Source of the DNA: Nodosilinea nodulosa PCC 7104
Lineage (GTDB): Bacteria > Cyanobacteriota > Cyanobacteriia > Phormidesmidales > Phormidesmidaceae
Length of the DNA: 64,000 bases
NCBI RefSeq assembly: GCF_000309385.1
Contig: NZ_JH976538.1
Coordinates: 417,749 to 481,748 of the forward strand
Direction of reading: 5' to 3'
Shown here: one piece after another, positions 44,827-52,538 of the stretch
Layout of the letters: every line of letters begins with the position of its first letter
Position numbering within the stretch: the first letter of the stretch is position 1
The notes under the pieces: generated by a model
The model's database searches: none
Seen by the model: the letters and a program-made list of their open reading frames with translations, nothing else
Told to the model about the DNA's origin: nothing
Position numbers and translations under genes: made by a program

Positions 44827-45111
44827 ATGCTTGAAATAAACTCCAGAGTCGTTCCTGGAATAGCCCTTGGAATGGTTCTTGGAGTAGACCTCGAAGTAGT
44901 TCATGGAGTCGTTCCTGAAGTAGTTCTTGGGATAGTTCTCGGAGTCGTCGCTGAGGTAGACCCGGACGTTGCCGGTGGAGTAGTTCCTGGGACAGTTCTC
45001 GGAGTTGTCGCTGGAGTAGTTCTCGGAGTCGTCGCTGGGGTAGACCCGGACGTTATCGGTGGGAGGAGGGCTGAGAGGACAGCAAGCCGTGGCCATTTCC
45101 TGGAGTTTTAG
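44827..45111 (+). CDS. VVxG tetrapeptide-repeat ORF upstream of mobC
   Basis: A 94-codon ORF starting MLEINSRVVPGIALGMVLGV; the 12-bp repeats make 18 tetrapeptides of the VVPG/VVLG/VDPD type. It ends two bases before the MobC-like start, so it could be coupled to it. The opposite strand is open as well. The ORF may exist only because the DNA repeat has a period divisible by three; no ribosome site is strong. Confidence 0.3.
   Translation: MLEINSRVVPGIALGMVLGVDLEVVHGVVPEVVLGIVLGVVAEVDPDVAGGVVPGTVLGVVAGVVLGVVAGVDPDVIGGRRAERTASRGHFLEF
44848..45063 (+). repeat. 18 tandem 12-bp repeats
   Basis: Eighteen uninterrupted units of 12 bp, approximate consensus GTAGTTCTCGGA. Units 8-11 nearly repeat as units 15-18 (GTAGACCCGGAC occurs twice), so there is a higher-order pattern. 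The array sits just upstream of the MobC-relaxase operon and may be oriT, a centromere or a regulator binding array. Confidence 0.9.
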
Positions 45112-45113
45112 CA

Positions 45114-45440
45114 ATGTCAAAAACCACAAGACGAACAGAAACCATTGAGGTGCAATGCACCGCTGAACAGAAAGCTCAGATTCGGCAGTATGCGGTCGGG
45201 GCCGGAACCAGCATGAGCACCTATCTACTGGACTGCGCCCTGAAGCGGCGGCGGCAGGCAGAAGGGCCGTTGATCAACCTGCTGCTGTATCAACGGCTGG
45301 GAGAACTGGGTGAAATCCTCGAAAGCCACCCTCAGAGCCGTAAACGGCAAGCCCTCCTGGAGCTAATTTGGGAGGTGCGGCGGGAGATTGCTCTCAGGCG
45401 CATCGGCGACGCTGCCGAGAAGGTGGTTCTAACACCATGA
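45114..45440 (+). CDS. MobC-like mobilisation accessory protein
   Basis: 108 residues from MSKTTRRTETIEVQCTAEQK. A ribbon-helix-helix-like fold (KAQIRQYAVGAGTSMSTYLL, DCALKRRR) is followed by a leucine-rich helix. This suits MobC-type proteins, which bind oriT and help the relaxase nick. Its stop overlaps the relaxase start (ATGA), so the two are made together. Confidence 0.75.
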   Translation: MSKTTRRTETIEVQCTAEQKAQIRQYAVGAGTSMSTYLLDCALKRRRQAEGPLINLLLYQRLGELGEILESHPQSRKRQALLELIWEVRREIALRRIGDAAEKVVLTP

Positions 45441-46660
45441 ATATCAACTATTCCAAGGGCTCAGATCCCCATGGGCTGGTTCAATACGTGCTCTCACCGG
45501 CTAAACAGGAATCGGAGCAGGCCTCGCCCATCTTGGCCACCAATATGGTGGGGTTGAATGTTGAGGAGCTAGCGGAGGAATTTCGCTTTGCCCACGACTA
45601 CAACCCGCGTGTGCGCAAGACGATGACCCACTATTCGGTCAGCCTGCTGCCGGGGGAGCGCAAGAGCCCGGAGGAGATCGGCGTCATTTCTAAGGCGGTA
45701 TTGGCGAAGACTGGGCATCAGGACTGTCAATACTTGGTCGTGGAGCACCACGATCGTAAAGACCATCACCAGGTGCAGCACTGGCATATCGTCACCAGTT
45801 CAGTCGATATGAAAGGGAAGTGGGTCGATGATGCCTTCATCAAGCTGCGTCTCCAGCATATCGAGCGGGAGTTGACGGAGACGTTTGGCTTGCAGCCCAA
45901 GCCGGAGCGGGTCAAGCGCGATCGTCTCAACCTAACCACGGGGGAATATCGGCTGAAGGAGCGTACCGGCGGGGAGTTAACTAAGGAGAAGCTGTGGCGA
46001 TCGCTCCAAATACACACCGCAGACCAGCCCTCGATGCTGATGCTGGTGACACGGCTAAAGGCCGCAGATATCTCAGTACGGCTCTATGCCCGTGAGGGCC
46101 AGATCGATGGCATCAGTTATGGCATGGAGGGCATTGCCTTTCCGGGGTACAAACTGGGAGCCGCCTATTCGTTCAAAGGTTTGCAGCGGCATCTGGGGGT
46201 AGACCACGCCCCCGAACAGGATGAGCTGCTGCGACGGGTGAATCTGCTGACGGCTCAGCAGTGTCGGCAGTTGGTGAAGCAGTCTAAGGAGCGAGATTCA
46301 GCCGGGGTACCCCAGGCGGAAGAAAATTCCACAGTTCAACTGGAGCTGGCTCAGGGTATGTTAGCGATCGCATTCCAGGTCTTTGCGATCAACCATCAGG
46401 CAGGCAGAACGCAGGAGACCGCTGCTGGCGTTTGGCGGCTATCCGGCAAGCGGTATATCTCAAACTACGACTCCGCTGCCCATGAGTTCTCATTGACGTC
46501 CTTGGACGATGGAGGACTGAAGATTCTAGGGCAGTTTGAAGCGGAAGCCCTGAAAGTGACCGCAGCTCAGCACATTCGAGAGCATGATTTGGCGGCATTT
46601 AGAGAGATGCGGCGGATTGTGGATATGATCTCCACTCAATCCTCTGTGCAGGAGCTGTAG
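45437..46660 (+). CDS. relaxase/mobilisation nuclease
   Basis: About 407 residues from MNINYSKGSDPHGLVQYVLS. The relaxase site is seen in KTMTHYSVSLLPGERKSPEE and the metal-binding triad DHHQVQHWHIVTS, with the HxxHxH histidines. The C-terminal part is unknown. It is a MobP-like enzyme that nicks oriT and leads the strand into a recipient. The chosen ATG overlaps the stop of the MobC-like gene. No mating-pore genes are present, so transfer would need a helper element. Confidence 0.85.
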   Translation: MNINYSKGSDPHGLVQYVLSPAKQESEQASPILATNMVGLNVEELAEEFRFAHDYNPRVRKTMTHYSVSLLPGERKSPEEIGVISKAVLAKTGHQDCQYLVVEHHDRKDHHQVQHWHIVTSSVDMKGKWVDDAFIKLRLQHIERELTETFGLQPKPERVKRDRLNLTTGEYRLKERTGGELTKEKLWRSLQIHTADQPSMLMLVTRLKAADISVRLYAREGQIDGISYGMEGIAFPGYKLGAAYSFKGLQRHLGVDHAPEQDELLRRVNLLTAQQCRQLVKQSKERDSAGVPQAEENSTVQLELAQGMLAIAFQVFAINHQAGRTQETAAGVWRLSGKRYISNYDSAAHEFSLTSLDDGGLKILGQFEAEALKVTAAQHIREHDLAAFREMRRIVDMISTQSSVQEL

Positions 46661-46714
46661 AGCGTCTTGGGCTGGTGGTTGCAGTAGAATCAAATCGAAC
46701 GCATACCATCCTCA

Positions 46715-47860
46715 ATGGCGACTCAGATTCCATCCCTCTCTGCACCACCGGGCTATCGACCTCAGGCCGACGATACTGGGGTCGAGACCGATCTGCTGTG
46801 CTTTTATCTGCTGCGCCAAAAAACCGTCGCCGAACGGTTACAAATGGGAGCCCAGCTCACCCGCAGTGCGCGTCAGTTTGCCCTCAATTGCTTTCATCAG
46901 CGCTTTGCCCAGCTCACGCCTCGGCAATTTGCTCGTAAGATCGCCGAGGCCTGGCTCCAGGAGCACTGTCCCGCTGATTATGTGCCGGGAGGTTCAGAGG
47001 TGTCCTGGATTCAAGATTCGATTCAGCTCGCGGTGGAACTCCATCAGATTTTTGTTGCTGAGGATATTCCGTACTACGTCACGGGTGGGGTAGCGGCGAT
47101 CGCGTACGGCGAGTCACGCACGACTCAAGACCTAGATGTCGTGTTGTTTGTCTCCAGAGCCGTGGTTCCGGCTTTGGCCAGTGCCCTGGAACAAGCCGGA
47201 TTTTACGTTCCTGGGGTAGACGATGTGGTAAGTGGGCGAATGCGGACGCTGCAAGTCACCCAGGTTGACACCATTTCTCGGGCTGATTTGATCATTGCCG
47301 ATGACACAGTTTACGAGCAACAGAAGCTGGCACGGCGGCAGGCCTATAGGCTCACGAATGAGACTTCCATTTATCTGGCGTCTCCTGAAGATTTAGTGGT
47401 CAACAAGCTGCGTTGGGGGCAGCAGAGTCAATCTCAAAAGCAGTGGCGGGATGTGCTGGGTGTCTTGAAGGCTCAGCAAGAGAGCCTGGACTATGAGTAT
47501 ATGCACCGCTGGGCACCGGAATTTGATCTGGCCGCCGTGTTAGAACAGGCCACGGTGGAGGCTGGAGTCAGAGAAATAGCCGATCGCCAATGGGCTACGG
47601 CGATCTATCCCACCATCCATCACGCCTTCGAGATAGCCCAGGCACGAAACCGCACCACCCAGCCCAGTCCTAACCTCGAAATTGCAGACGGAAACCTTTA
47701 TACGCTAACCCGCGATCGCGCTGCCCAGACCCTGACTGTCGTCGCCAAGACCGACGATCGAGACATTGCTCGCTATGACTCCCAGGGAACGGTTTTAATG
47801 GCCAGTCCTTCCCGGCAAGACAGGCAGCAGTGGCGCGAGATTGCCGCAAGAATCCAATGA
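46715..47860 (+). CDS. nucleotidyltransferase-fold protein (AbiEii/DUF6036-like)
   Basis: 381 residues. YVTGGVAAIAYGESRTTQDL and DVVLFVSRAVVPALAS form the GG ... DxD nucleotidyltransferase core, and IYLASPEDLVVNKLRWGQQS follows, as in AbiEii-type toxins and DUF6036 proteins. The N-terminal region (AERLQMGAQLTRSARQFALN) is helical. AbiEii members are type IV toxins that modify tRNA. No AbiEi partner is seen, so its role is uncertain. Confidence 0.7.
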   Translation: MATQIPSLSAPPGYRPQADDTGVETDLLCFYLLRQKTVAERLQMGAQLTRSARQFALNCFHQRFAQLTPRQFARKIAEAWLQEHCPADYVPGGSEVSWIQDSIQLAVELHQIFVAEDIPYYVTGGVAAIAYGESRTTQDLDVVLFVSRAVVPALASALEQAGFYVPGVDDVVSGRMRTLQVTQVDTISRADLIIADDTVYEQQKLARRQAYRLTNETSIYLASPEDLVVNKLRWGQQSQSQKQWRDVLGVLKAQQESLDYEYMHRWAPEFDLAAVLEQATVEAGVREIADRQWATAIYPTIHHAFEIAQARNRTTQPSPNLEIADGNLYTLTRDRAAQTLTVVAKTDDRDIARYDSQGTVLMASPSRQDRQQWREIAARIQ

Positions 47861-48013
47861 GCGATCGCTCTGTCTGCCTGAGTTCGGAAAGTACTTGCCT
47901 AGCCAACAGCAGCGCCCAACATACTGTAAAACCTGTGATATCGCGACAGGTAACGGTCGCCCTAGGTTGAAAGCAGACGGTCCATTTCTGTAGGAGTGCT
48001 TGAGGCAAACACC

Positions 48014-49015
48014 ATGAATTGGAAAACCCGTTTACTGCGCATCGGCCTATGAGGCTTGACCCTGCCCCTGTTTGTGCTCAACGGTTGGGTATTGCTGCTG
48101 CTCTTTGACTACTTTCGCACCATTATCACCATTGTGGCAGTGGCCACGCTGTTAGCCTTTGTGCTGGAGTATCCCGTCGCCTGGTTGCAGCGGTTGAAAA
48201 TTCGGCGGCCTCGGGCGGTGCTGCTGGTGCTGCTCTTGTTTGGCCTGGTTGCTAATACTGGGGATAACCCTAGTGCCCGCCATCATTGAGCAGGTGAATG
48301 ATGGATTGCCTCGGGCACCCAGCAGTTCGATACGCTGCAATCCTGGACGGTAGCCCGTCGTCTCCCCGTCGATTTTACCCACTGGATCACGCAACTGGAG
48401 GATCAGGTGGCCAGCTAGCTGCAATCGACTAGCGGCGCAGTGGTCGGCACCCTGGTTAGCGCCAGCAGCAGCGTGCTGAATGTGGGGGTGGCCCTAGTTT
48501 TAACGTTTTATCTATTACTGCACAGCCAGCAGCATTGGGACGGCATCTTCCGCTACTTGCCTATCGCTGCGGGGACACGATTGCGGGAGAGCCTGCGGCA
48601 AAATTTTCACAACTATTTTGTCAGTCAGTCGATCTTGACGCTGCTATAACCCTCGCCTTTCTGCATATTCGGGTGCCCGTTGGCCTGATGTTTGGGTTGG
48701 TCATCGGGGTTTTAGCCATGTTTCATTTTGGAGCCGCCCTGGGCATTACCGCTAGTGAGCAGCCTGACGGCCTTAAGCAGTATTTGGTTGAGCCTCAACG
48801 TGCTGGCGATCGCAGTCGTGATCGACCAGCTGATCGAAAATGGCGTTGCCCCTCAGCTCATTGGCAGCTTTACGGGGTTGAGTCCAGTGTGGATTTTGAT
48901 TTTGCTGCTGGTAGGAGCAAAAGTGGCTGGACTTTTAGGGGTCGTTGTTGCGGTGCCCATTGCTGGCTCGACTGAAGATATTTTAGCGAGTCCAGCCCCT
49001 CAATCGGTTTCGTAA
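48014..49015 (+). pseudogene. AI-2E family transporter, multiply frameshifted
   Basis: Fragments in all three frames match AI-2E/YdiK-type membrane proteins. MNWKTRLLRIGL is cut by TGA at codon 13. FRTIITIVAVATLLAFVLEY follows, then LQSTSGAVVGTLVSASSSVL with FYLLLHSQQHWDGIFRYL, and in another frame AIAVVIDQLIENGVAPQLIG to AGSTEDILASP. At least four frame or stop lesions are present. The family exports signals or ions; this copy is dead. Confidence 0.8.
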
Positions 49016-49066
49016 GATGCAGAATCGTTGGTGATGAAAAGTCCCCTCGATGAGTAAACCAGTCTC

Positions 49067-49615
49067 GTGACAACGTCTTATCTAAAACGTCCAGTACGCG
49101 CTCTGCTGAGTCGAGAAGAATATCAGCTCCTACAAGACTTGCGGCAGCGAAATCCAGGGCAGCAGCCCCCACAGACCCGCCTCGATATTGGCGATCACAT
49201 TGCTGATCAGGTTGCTGAAGTCATGGGTTCCTGGCGGTTCATCATCATCCAAAGCCTGCTTTTAGCCAGCTGGGTTGTCCTCAATGTGATTGGGGTATTC
49301 CGAGCCTGGGATCCTTATCCGTTTATCCTGCTCAACCTGATGTTGTCGTTTCAGGCCGCCTACGCTGCGCCCATCATTATGATGAGCCAGAACCGACAGG
49401 CCGAAATTGACCGTCAGGACGCCCAGCATGACTACGAAATCAATATGAAAGCCGAGTTAGAAATTGAGCTACTGCAAGACAAAATGAACTTATTGCGAGA
49501 TGAAGAGGTGGTCCAGATCCTCAGCCTGCTTCAGGAACAACAGCAACGGCTCCGACAAATTGAACGTTTATTGGTGGATCCGTTGCGCCCTGATCTTGAT
49601 AGTAGAAAGGACTAG
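49067..49615 (+). CDS. DUF1003 membrane protein
   Basis: 182 residues; the first codon is a GTG. The DUF1003 core is VMGSWRFIIIQSLLLASWVV with DPYPFILLNLMLSFQAAYAA and PIIMMSQNRQ (two membrane helices). A C-terminal coiled coil EIELLQDKMNLLRDEEVVQI follows. It is intact, unlike its close paralogue at 63301. Role unknown; predicted inner-membrane protein. Confidence 0.85.
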   Translation: MTTSYLKRPVRALLSREEYQLLQDLRQRNPGQQPPQTRLDIGDHIADQVAEVMGSWRFIIIQSLLLASWVVLNVIGVFRAWDPYPFILLNLMLSFQAAYAAPIIMMSQNRQAEIDRQDAQHDYEINMKAELEIELLQDKMNLLRDEEVVQILSLLQEQQQRLRQIERLLVDPLRPDLDSRKD

Positions 49616-50619
49616 CTGACAGCATAGGTTGTCAGCTCTTGATGACGTCGCCGCAAATGACTGAGGGCGGTATTTTGCAGTTGTCTGCGGCTAATGCCCA
49701 GGTGCTGATCCACCTGGGCGGGGGACAATTTCCGGTTTTCTAATAAGCCGTAGCGCAAAACCATTACTCCCTGCTGTTGCGGGGTCAGGCTATCTATGGG
49801 GGCTAAAACACTTTGCTTGATAGCGTCTCGCAGCAGGGTTTCTGCGGGGGCAGCGGTGGTATCGGGCAGCAGACCTTGCAGCTCAGTGTCTTGGTTTTCG
49901 CTGACTTTGGTTTCTAGGGAGGGGGTTTACCGCGCCATTTGCAGCATATTGCGCACCTGCTTGAGGTTGAGATTGAGCGCTTGGGCAATCTCTGAAGCTG
50001 TCGGTATGCTAGGCTCTGAAAGAGTTCGCGCTGGATGCGTTTGATTTTGTTGAGTTGTTCAACGCTGTGAACGGGTAAGCAAATGGTGCGGGCCTGTTCG
50101 GCGATCGCGCGGGTGATCGCCTGGCGAATCCACCAGTAGGCATAGGTCGAAAATTTGTAGCCTCGACCTGAGTCAAGCTTCTCCACAGCGCGCTCTAGTG
50201 CAGCACCAACATTAAGAATTGGAATAGGTGATTCCTGAAAGGCTCGATTTATAGAACTTTCAGGAATCAATGATTTCAAAATTTCAGCTTGGCGCACCAC
50301 TAGGCCAATATTGCCCTCTTGAATTAAATCGGCTAGGTCTAGATTGCGGCGCTGATATTTCTTTGCCACCGAAACAACCGCTTCAATCATCCGGCGCTTG
50401 GCCTGCGGCCCCTGTTGCAATTCCTGCTGGAGTTCGCAGGGGCAGCAGGCTGGTTTGGTTCGCCCACTGCTGCACCGTGGGCACTCTTTTAAGGGATTGG
50501 CTGAGGGTCTCTTTTAGATCCATTAAGGTCATCATGCGCTTTACTCGATGCCCCAGAGTAATTTCATCCTCAGGCGTTAGCCGAGAAATGCGGCCAATAC
50601 GGATAAGAGGACAGCACAC
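49614..50619 (-). pseudogene. group 2-type sigma-70 factor, decayed
   Basis: Region 1.2 (IGRISRLTPEDEITLGHRV) is in one frame. Region 2 (VVSVAKKYQRRNLDLADLIQ, RGYKFSTYAYWWIRQAITRA) and region 3 (VEQLNKIKRIQRELFQ) are in a second. Region 4 (LTPQQQGVMVLRYGLLENRK) is in a third. There are frameshifts near 50440 and 50000, a short deletion after MIEA, a stop at a former glutamine codon near 49928, and a 103-bp element inside region 2. It cannot make a normal sigma factor. Confidence 0.85.
50198..50300 (-). mobile_element. palindromic MITE-like element inserted in frame
   Basis: A 103-bp near-palindrome flanked by TA at 50196-50197 and 50301-50302. The arms start GTGCAGCACCAA and GTGGTGCGCCAA (inward), and the core holds perfect 12-base arms GATTCCTGAAAG/CTTTCAGGAATC. 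Together with the duplicated target it adds 35 codons between NIGL and ERAVEKLD of the sigma factor without a stop. The TA target suggests a link to IS630/Tc1-type transposons. Confidence 0.8.
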
Positions 50620-50798
50620 GGTTATTATCGGCGACAGAGCACTTAGGAATGGTCTGTTAGGATGAGAGGACGTTGCTGATTCCTAGAATGAATCTATTCT
50701 TGAAAGCTTCGTCCCGATAGGGTTTCACACATCTGCTCATCCCTCACTTCAGCAGCGCCGTGCGATCGCCGATCGGGATGTTTTTTAGATGAAATACT

Positions 50799-51161
50799 CT
50801 AGGCGGCGAATAGGGCTAGATCTGCCTTTACGTCAACCGACCTAGCAAGATTCAGGGTATTACTGGGGGGAGCTTGGAGCTTGACTAAAACGGGGAGATC
50901 CTTTCCGGGTAACGCCACCGTAAAGTAGCCTTGGTCGGCTGGCAAAAGGGCGTTCCACTGCTCCATCTCAATGGGCCTTAGTAGCGAACCAGGCTGACTT
51001 TCACCATTCATCGACACCGTGAAAAGCATAGGCAAGGCATTAACTGGCGGCAGATCTGGCAGCATAACTCCATGCCGAAGCTGAGATTCCTTGGCATCGG
51101 TAGACTGATCTAGCTCAAAATTAAAACCGTCCAGGGTGGTGACAATTGTTCTAATTTCCAT
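50799..51161 (-). CDS. hypothetical protein
   Basis: About 120 residues from MEIRTIVTTLDGFNFELDQS. Beta-rich, with proline-rich turns (HGVMLPDLPPVNALPMLF, YFTVALPGKDLPVLVKLQA). No known family or signal peptide was seen. It is upstream of, and on the opposite side from, the decayed sigma gene; no operon partner. Confidence 0.5.
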   Translation of the reverse strand: MEIRTIVTTLDGFNFELDQSTDAKESQLRHGVMLPDLPPVNALPMLFTVSMNGESQPGSLLRPIEMEQWNALLPADQGYFTVALPGKDLPVLVKLQAPPSNTLNLARSVDVKADLALFAA

Positions 51162-51616
51162 CCTATTTACCTGCGGTAGAAGGGGTTTATTCCACAAACA
51201 CAGAGATGTGGAGTCCGTGGCATATCCTCACGGTAGAAGCAGGGCTTGGCAGTTCCGTGTCAATCCTGAGACATTACCACCACACACCCGACACCAGCGG
51301 TTCATTGCGGCCCAGCACCGCCTGGGTCTCTGGCGGCTAGGTCTCTGGCCCCGCAGCGGTGTCCTAAACCTCTGGGGGAGAGGTCTCTAGCGCGGATCGA
51401 TCGCGGGGGGCTTGAGCGACCAGGCGGATCTGGTTTTGCTTGACCACCACGGTAATTAGGGGTAATGAACGGGGGGCTGGTCCCCGGACCAGCCCCCCGC
51501 AGGATCATATTGAGAGCCGTGGCAGGGAAAAATGAACCGATTTTTCTCGGCATTCCAGGGCACCGTACAGCATAAATTGTAGCTAGGGAGGCAGAGTCAG
51601 AGGATTGCCTATTGCC
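51162..51616 (+). other. intergenic region with a perfect GC hairpin
   Basis: About 455 bases without a supported gene. At 51471-51498 a perfect 13-bp stem (GGGGGGCTGGTCC/GGACCAGCCCCCC) has a two-base spacer and no T-run. It may be a structured RNA element, a protein-binding palindrome or a weak bidirectional terminator. Confidence 0.5.
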
Positions 51617-52471
51617 CTAACTCTCGTGGGTGTATTCTCGGCATTCTAGCCGGTTCTTGCCGCTGCCTTTAACGGCATACATGAGCTGGTCGGCCTGGGC
51701 AATTAAAGCATCGGTAGACGTTGGCGGGGTATTGAACGTGATAGCGCCCATGCTGAAGCCAATGGGCCATCCATGGTTTTGGCTGAGCTTTTGCAGGTGA
51801 TGGTGGGTACGAAGCAGGGCAACTGTTGCTTGCCTGCCGTTGATTTGCGGCAGCAAAACTGCAAATTCGTCGCCGCCCAGGCGAGCAACAACGTCACAGG
51901 AGCGCACCGTTTCTTTTAGGGTCTGCGCTACGGCTTGCAACAGCCGATCGCCACTGCTATGCCCCAATTTGTCATTGACTAACTTAAAGTCATCTAAATC
52001 GAGATAGGCCAGGGTAAGCGGTTGACAATAGCGGCGCGCACGTTCCAGCTCTAGCTCTAGCAATTCTAGAAAAAAGCGGCGGTTATAAAGGCCTGTCAAG
52101 TCGTCTACGCGGGCCAATTGCTGCTCTCGAACATAGGCCTGGCGCTGAGAGGCTAGCAAAACGTTGATAATCGCGAAAAATCCAAACCGCACTGCTGCAT
52201 TCCAGTAGGGCAGAAGGCCCGCATCAGCATGCTTGGCGGCGATATCAGCCTGAAACCAGGCTAAGGTGCAACAAAATGCCACGAATAGCCCCATGCGTGG
52301 ACCGAGAAACCAGGCGGCGATGGCTAAAGGGATCAGATAGAAGATAGAAAGGGCAACATCTAGCCACACTAGAGCGTCGATAGTCCCAATCAGGACGGTG
52401 AGACCGAGGCTTAAACCGACTAACGTTACCTTCGACTGGCGTTCTAAAAATTCGAAAATATAGCGTTTCAT
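51617..52471 (-). CDS. membrane diguanylate cyclase (GGDEF)
   Basis: 284 residues. The N-terminal ~110 residues have four to five membrane helices (LTVLIGTIDALVWLDVALSI, FYLIPLAIAAWFLGPRMG). The GGDEF domain starts at DDLTGLYNRRFF and holds the active motif RLGGDEFAVLLP and an inhibitory I-site RxxD (RSCDVVA) five residues before it. It makes cyclic di-GMP from GTP and is probably feedback-regulated. It has no neighbour in the same operon. Confidence 0.92.
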   Translation of the reverse strand: MKRYIFEFLERQSKVTLVGLSLGLTVLIGTIDALVWLDVALSIFYLIPLAIAAWFLGPRMGLFVAFCCTLAWFQADIAAKHADAGLLPYWNAAVRFGFFAIINVLLASQRQAYVREQQLARVDDLTGLYNRRFFLELLELELERARRYCQPLTLAYLDLDDFKLVNDKLGHSSGDRLLQAVAQTLKETVRSCDVVARLGGDEFAVLLPQINGRQATVALLRTHHHLQKLSQNHGWPIGFSMGAITFNTPPTSTDALIAQADQLMYAVKGSGKNRLECREYTHES

Positions 52472-52538
52472 CGATCCTTAGGTCATGGGGGTGTACTGCA
52501 AGTATGCCCAGGCAATTTTTAGCCCCTAGAACAGCTGG

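Noticed and set aside
44848..45063. CRISPR array
   Set aside because: The units are contiguous 12-mers without spacers, and no Cas gene is nearby.
44791..45129. A 112-codon ORF opposite the 12-bp repeats
   Set aside because: It is open only because the repeat has a period divisible by three, and it overlaps the mobilisation gene start.
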